Positions 60,278 through 64,000 of a stretch of 64,000 nucleotides of DNA are shown here, one piece after another. Position numbers and translations under genes: made by a program. Each line of letters begins with the position of its first letter. The stretch's first letter is position 1. Source of the stretch: Shinella daejeonensis (lineage in GTDB: Bacteria; Pseudomonadota; Alphaproteobacteria; Rhizobiales; Rhizobiaceae); contig NZ_JAHWXY010000001.1 in assembly GCF_024281235.1 (NCBI RefSeq), positions 248,001 to 312,000 of the forward strand, given 5' to 3'. The notes beneath the pieces are model-generated. The model was not told the DNA's origin and did no database searches. It worked only from the letters and a program-made list of their open reading frames with translations.

Positions 60278-61282
60278 ATGTTCGAACAGATTCTTGCCGA
60301 CAACGGCACGAAATTCGCGGTCGCAGCCGTCGTGGTGCTGCTCGGCCTTCTCTGCCTGGCGCTGGTGCTGTGGATCGTCCGGGGACGCCCCTCCTCTCCC
60401 TTCATCCGCGGCGGCCGCAACCGCACGCCACGTCTCGCCGTGCTGGACGCCGCCGCCATCGATACGCGCCGGCGGCTCGTTTTGCTGCGCCGCGACGACG
60501 TCGAGCATCTCGTCATGATCGGCGGCCCGACCGATATCGTGATCGAAACACGGATCGTCGGCGCATCGCCCGCGACGGTGGTGGCCGAGGCTCAGCCTGC
60601 CGCGGCGGACGCTCCATCCGCCCGCCCGCCGGCGGCCGCCAGAACAGCGGCGCGCATCACGCCGCGCCCCGTCCAGACGCCTGAAACCGTCTCCGGCATG
60701 GGGAAGGTGCTTTACGCCGGCGACGAGACCGAGGCATCCCACCCATCGCGCATACCGGCACCGGCACCGGCGCAGGCCCCGACGCGCCCGCAGCCCGTCT
60801 CGGGGCCACCCCCGGCCCAGTCCGCGCCGCGGGAAGCCGTTCAGCCGCCGCCCGCCGCGACATCCGCACGTCCGCCTGCCGATCCGCTTCGGCCCGGCGC
60901 CTCCATGCCGGAACGCCGGGCCGAAGCGATGCTGGAGGAAGCGCGGCAGCGCGTTCTGCCGACCGGCCCCGCGCCGCAGGCCGCTTCACCCCGTCCGGCT
61001 CCGCCTCATGCATCCGCCGCCGCTGCGGCCGCCCCTCAGGCGGCAATCACCAATCCCGCCGCCAGCGCCGCCGACAATCCGGCCCTCGTCAGCGAGTTTG
61101 AAAAGATGCTCGAAGCGGAAATGGAAGCCGCCGCGCCACGCCTGACGCCGCAGCAGATTCAGGCGACCGCGCTCGGGGCGGCGAATGCCGCAAACAGCCA
61201 GCCCGACGCAAGAACACGCGAAGAAACCGAAGCGGAGATGGCCCGCCTGCTGGGCGAGATCGCCGTCAACCGAAAGAACTGA
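60278..61282 (+). CDS. FliO-domain membrane protein with long disordered tail
   Basis: 334 residues from ATG 60278, which has AAAAGGAG upstream. One transmembrane helix (13-35) is followed by a FliO-like domain (about 50-93: RLAVLDAAAIDTRRRLVLLRRDDVEHLVMIGGPTDIVIE), then a Pro/Ala-rich low-complexity stretch (about 95-285) and a short C-terminal helix. FliO assists FliP assembly in the flagellar export gate. No other flagellar gene is in the window. It diverges from cckA over 281 bp. Confidence 0.82.
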   Translation: MFEQILADNGTKFAVAAVVVLLGLLCLALVLWIVRGRPSSPFIRGGRNRTPRLAVLDAAAIDTRRRLVLLRRDDVEHLVMIGGPTDIVIETRIVGASPATVVAEAQPAAADAPSARPPAAARTAARITPRPVQTPETVSGMGKVLYAGDETEASHPSRIPAPAPAQAPTRPQPVSGPPPAQSAPREAVQPPPAATSARPPADPLRPGASMPERRAEAMLEEARQRVLPTGPAPQAASPRPAPPHASAAAAAAPQAAITNPAASAADNPALVSEFEKMLEAEMEAAAPRLTPQQIQATALGAANAANSQPDARTREETEAEMARLLGEIAVNRKN

Positions 61283-61309
61283 TCCTCGACGACCCGCAAC
61301 CAAAAACCG

Positions 61310-61344
61310 GAATGCCGCCCGGCCGAGCCGGGCGGCATTCTTTT
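61310..61344 (+). terminator. Terminator after the FliO-domain gene
   Basis: A perfect 14-bp stem (GAATGCCGCCCGGC / GCCGGGCGGCATTC) with a CGA loop is followed by TTTT, 27 bp past the stop. The same structure faces the convergent dksA gene. Confidence 0.9.
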
Positions 61345-61435
61345 CCGGGATGGCGTTCGATATCCATCGCCTCCCGCCGTTGCCGGCGGCGGGCATGAAA
61401 GACGGGCGCGCCGCTTTTCGCCGCGCCGTGACCCT

Positions 61436-61855
61436 TCACTCGTCGCGATACACCTTTTCGCGGCGCTCGTGACGCTCCTGCGCTTCGATCGACAAGGTGG
61501 CGATCGGCCGGGCGTCGAGGCGCTTGAGGCCGATCGGCTCGCCGGTCTCCTCGCAATAGCCGTAGGTTCCCTCGTCCAGACGCTGCAACGCCGCATCGAT
61601 CTTGGAGATCAGCTTGCGCTGCCTGTCACGCGCGCGCAACTCGATGGCGCGGTCTGTTTCGGAGGAAGCCCGGTCGGCGAGATCCGGGTGGTTGGCGCTT
61701 TCTTCCGCCAGATGGTCGAGGGTTTCGCGCGCTTCGCGCAGAATGTCGTTTTTCCAGGCGTTGAGCTTTGCTCGGAAGTAAGCCCGCTGGCTGACATTCA
61801 TGAAATCCCCACCCTCATCCAGGACGGCATTTCTAAGATCGATCTTCTCACTCAC
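61436..61855 (-). CDS. dksA: DksA-family RNA polymerase-binding factor, one-Cys type
   Basis: 139 residues from GTG 61855 with GGAG six bases upstream. It has the coiled-coil (about 30-95) and its tip motif D58-x-x-D61-x-A63, then the globular end. The zinc-finger region keeps only C101; the other three ligand positions are Thr, Ser and Ala (CEETG, LSIEA). DksA binds RNA polymerase and, with ppGpp, controls rRNA and stress genes. A one-cysteine DksA is known in Rhodobacter-type alphaproteobacteria, so this is probably functional. Confidence 0.93.
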   Translation of the reverse strand: MSEKIDLRNAVLDEGGDFMNVSQRAYFRAKLNAWKNDILREARETLDHLAEESANHPDLADRASSETDRAIELRARDRQRKLISKIDAALQRLDEGTYGYCEETGEPIGLKRLDARPIATLSIEAQERHERREKVYRDE

Positions 61856-62179
61856 GCGATTCTCCTGAAGAACATCTCAAGGGGCGCTGTATATCCCCAC
61901 AGATAATGCGATTCAAGCCTTCCGGGGATTGCCCACGCATTTATGATCTGCCCGTTTCTTCACCTCCAAACGACCAATATTTCATCACGATTACAATGGG
62001 ATGGCAAATCGATGAAAAAGCGGAAGCAAAACTGTGGATTTTCATCGCCTGAAGACCGCCGCGGCGGGCCGGCCCTGGTGAGGGACACCGGCCGGCCGCA
62101 GTGCGAAAGCGGTTGATCTTTTCCGGCAGGAACGACAGAAATCACCGGGAGCGCATTCCGCGCCGCATGGAGAAACGCC
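61856..62179. other. dksA-sixA divergent intergenic region
   Basis: A 324-bp gap. Its middle (about 61920-62040) is noticeably A/T-richer than the surroundings and is the likely promoter region. A 12-bp inverted repeat with a 2-nt bulge occupies 62067-62097. Short frames in this stretch (a leftward one at 61960-62145, a rightward one at 62101-62283) have no ribosome binding site or family match, so I see no gene. Confidence 0.5.
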
Positions 62180-62704
62180 TTGGCAACGCTCGGCAGCCCT
62201 GCATTCCGCCTCTATCTCCTGCGTCATGCCCGCAGCGCCCCGGGCCGGCCGGGACAGCGGGATTTCGACCGGCCGCTCGATGACGAAGGCTTCGCGGAAG
62301 CCGAGGTCATCGCCGAGGAGGCGGCCGATCAGGGCTATCGGCCGGATGTGATCATCTCCTCCACGGCCGTGCGATGCCGCCAGACGGCCGCTCCCTTCCG
62401 GCGGACCATGAGCGAAGAACTGCCCGTCGAATATATCGATGCGCTCTATTCCGGCGCGGTCGGCGCCTATGCGGAAATCGCCTTTGCCGGACGGCGGGAA
62501 AAATCCGTGATGCTGGTCGGCCACAATCCGATGATCGAGGAATTCTTCCATCGCCTTGCCGGAGATGCCGTCATCGCCGCCGCCATCCCGCTCGGCTATC
62601 CGACGGCGGGCCTGGCGATCATCGACTTCGACACACGACCGACCGAGACGGAACACGGCGGCGGACGCTTTTCCGGTTTCGTCACGCCGCACGGCAAGGG
62701 TTAA
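62180..62704 (+). CDS. sixA: SixA-like histidine phosphatase
   Basis: 174 residues of the histidine phosphatase (phosphoglycerate mutase-like) superfamily: the catalytic RHA in LLRHARSAP, and the VGHNP block supplying the second His. In E. coli SixA removes phosphate from histidine-containing phosphotransfer proteins; that role is by analogy. The start is TTG 62180, with GGAG at 62169-62172 seven bases upstream. It is followed 81 bp later by the ycjX gene. Confidence 0.85.
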   Translation: MATLGSPAFRLYLLRHARSAPGRPGQRDFDRPLDDEGFAEAEVIAEEAADQGYRPDVIISSTAVRCRQTAAPFRRTMSEELPVEYIDALYSGAVGAYAEIAFAGRREKSVMLVGHNPMIEEFFHRLAGDAVIAAAIPLGYPTAGLAIIDFDTRPTETEHGGGRFSGFVTPHGKG

Positions 62705-62785
62705 CCTCGCAGGAACAGGAGATCGCGCACCCCTTTTCTATTCCCGGCGCGCATCCTATATCGTTTGTGATGCTGGAAAGAGACC

Positions 62786-64000
62786 TTGCCGCCTAGACTG
62801 ACCACCCTTACCGACGAGGCCCGCCTGGCGCTCGACACGCTTGCCGGACGTGCGGCCAGCCTCGTCAGCCCTTCCGTCCGCCTCGGTGTGACCGGCCTTT
62901 CGCGTGCCGGCAAGACCGTTTTCATTTCCGCCCTTGTCCACAATCTCCTGAACGGAGGCCGCCTGCCGCTCGTCGAGGCGATCCGTTCCGGCCGCGTCTC
63001 CCGCGTCCGCCTCGAACCGCAGCCTGACGACGCCGTGCCGCGCTTCCAGTATGAGGATCATATCCACGCGCTGGTCACCGACCGCATCTGGCCGGATTCC
63101 ACCCGCGCGATCTCGCAGCTTCGCATCACGCTCGATTACGAAAGCGCCAGCGGCTGGGGCCGCCTGCTGTCGCCGGGGCGGCTGTCCATCGACATCGTCG
63201 ACTATCCGGGTGAATGGCTGCTCGACCTGCCGCTGCTCACACAGGATTATCGCACCTTCAGCAAGAATACGGCCGCGCTTGCCGGCGGCGGCATCCGGGC
63301 GGAACTCGCCCGCGACTGGCTCGCCCTTTCCGCAACCGTCGATCCCGAGGCCACGGCCGAGGAAGCCACGGCCCGCAAGCTGGCGGAAGCTTTCACCGGA
63401 TACCTGAAAGCCTGCAAATCCGACGAGCGCTCGCTTTCCACCCTGCCCCCCGGCCGCTTCCTCATGCCCGGCGACCTGGAGGGCTCGCCCGCCCTCACCT
63501 TCGCGCCGCTCCCCGCCCTTGCGGACGGCCGGCCGGGGAAAGATTCGCTGCACGCGATGATGGAACGCCGCTACGAGGCCTATAAGACGCATGTCGTGCG
63601 TCCCTTCTTCCGGGAGCATTTCGCCCGGCTCGACCGGCAGATCGTGCTGGTCGACGCGCTTCAGGCGGTCAATCGCGGTGCGGAGGCGGTCCATGATCTG
63701 GAGCGGGCGCTCGGCGACGTGCTTGCCTGCTTCCGTCCCGGCGCGAACAGTTTCCTGTCGTCGCTGCTCACAAGGCGCATCGACCGCGTCGTCATCGCCG
63801 CCACCAAGGCCGACCACCTGCACCACGAAAGCCACCCCCGGCTGGAGGCGCTGACCCGCCGTCTCGTCGAGCGCGCCATCGACCGCATCGGCATGAGCGG
63901 CGCGGGCATCGAGGTCATGGCGCTCGCCGCCGTGCGCGCCACCCGCGAGGCGACCGTCCGGCATGACGGGCAGGACCTGCCGGTGATCGTCGGAACACCG
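62786..64000 (+). CDS. ycjX: YcjX-family GTPase-like protein (partial)
   Basis: The open frame runs from TTG 62786 (GGAAAGAG upstream) to the window end: 405 residues and continuing, so the 3' end is missing. Its P-loop GLSRAGKT (residues 38-45) and the conserved DIVDYPGEWLLDLPLL and ATKADHLHH blocks match the YcjX/DUF463 family, often paired with YcjF/DUF697. Its physiological role is not settled; stress links are reported in enterobacteria. It is probably cotranscribed with the SixA-like gene. Confidence 0.9.
   Translation, partial: MPPRLTTLTDEARLALDTLAGRAASLVSPSVRLGVTGLSRAGKTVFISALVHNLLNGGRLPLVEAIRSGRVSRVRLEPQPDDAVPRFQYEDHIHALVTDRIWPDSTRAISQLRITLDYESASGWGRLLSPGRLSIDIVDYPGEWLLDLPLLTQDYRTFSKNTAALAGGGIRAELARDWLALSATVDPEATAEEATARKLAEAFTGYLKACKSDERSLSTLPPGRFLMPGDLEGSPALTFAPLPALADGRPGKDSLHAMMERRYEAYKTHVVRPFFREHFARLDRQIVLVDALQAVNRGAEAVHDLERALGDVLACFRPGANSFLSSLLTRRIDRVVIAATKADHLHHESHPRLEALTRRLVERAIDRIGMSGAGIEVMALAAVRATREATVRHDGQDLPVIVGTP

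Noticed and set aside
57321-60518. A 1,065-codon rightward open frame
   Set aside because: It is antisense to cckA, which has all kinase and receiver motifs. The frame has no domain and no ribosome binding site.
61960-62145. 61-codon leftward frame between dksA and sixA
   Set aside because: No ribosome binding site, no homology I recognise, and it crosses an inverted repeat.
62756-63964. A 402-codon leftward open frame near the window end
   Set aside because: Antisense to the ycjX-like gene, whose P-loop and conserved blocks lie on the plus strand.

Overview
The window is gene-dense, GC-rich chromosomal DNA of an alphaproteobacterium, most likely a member of the Rhizobiaceae (Rhizobium/Agrobacterium/Ensifer/Shinella type). 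I infer this from CckA near recA, the DUF1476 F1-ATPase inhibitor, the one-cysteine DksA, the dimeric-type NADP isocitrate dehydrogenase, the separate purS/purQ/purL genes, a TTG-N11-CAA box in front of recA, and families such as DUF2259 and DUF455. The genus cannot be fixed from this sequence alone. I see no insertion sequence, prophage, CRISPR array, rRNA or tRNA gene. It looks like conserved core chromosome, and most starts were reassigned using visible ribosome binding sites.

Layout. 1-11.8 kb: a membrane diguanylate cyclase and anmK, divergent from tyrS; a large AsmA/YhdP-like envelope protein; then a rightward run of a one-Cys Bcp peroxiredoxin, a DUF455 ferritin-like protein, an M23 peptidase and a DEAD-box helicase. 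11.8-17.6 kb: a tightly packed leftward operon of seven genes. It encodes a flavin reductase, a MoxR/CoxD ATPase, a CoxE-type VWA protein, XdhC split into two genes, a MoaB-MobA-like fusion and a TfoX-domain protein. It looks like a maturation set for a molybdenum hydroxylase whose structural genes are not in the window. 17.7-27 kb: a solitary periplasmic binding protein translationally coupled to a P1-family (DmpA/NylC-like) hydrolase, rpe with a DUF2259 protein, purB, a DUF2189 membrane protein, an RBBP9-like hydrolase, and a PAS-GGDEF-EAL protein.

27-35 kb: the ATP synthase inhibitor gene diverges from purC-purS-purQ, a lipoprotein gene, an arsC-like gene and purL. Then come bolA, a small basic ORF and grxD (the BolA/monothiol-glutaredoxin iron-sulfur pair), and a Bcr/CflA exporter. 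35-44 kb, mostly leftward: an IMPase-family phosphatase overlapping ttcA, glsA, rpsD, a HerA-like ATPase, murI overlapping trmJ, a secreted protein, then icd rightward. 44-53 kb: a glutathione S-transferase, a SulP transporter, alaS and recA (leftward), and psuK-psuG diverging from recA. 53-64 kb: a large chemoreceptor, a DMT transporter, mobB, cckA diverging from a FliO-domain gene, dksA, a SixA-like phosphatase and a YcjX-family GTPase cut by the window end.

Most of the window is housekeeping: purine synthesis, translation, recombination, central metabolism and cell-cycle control. The parts most worth a second look are the orphan Mo-hydroxylase maturation operon, the binding protein/P1 hydrolase pair, the FliO-domain gene opposite cckA, the solitary HerA-like ATPase, the small basic ORF between bolA and grxD, and the degenerate DksA zinc site. 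I found no clear evidence of an undescribed multi-gene defence or mobile system.
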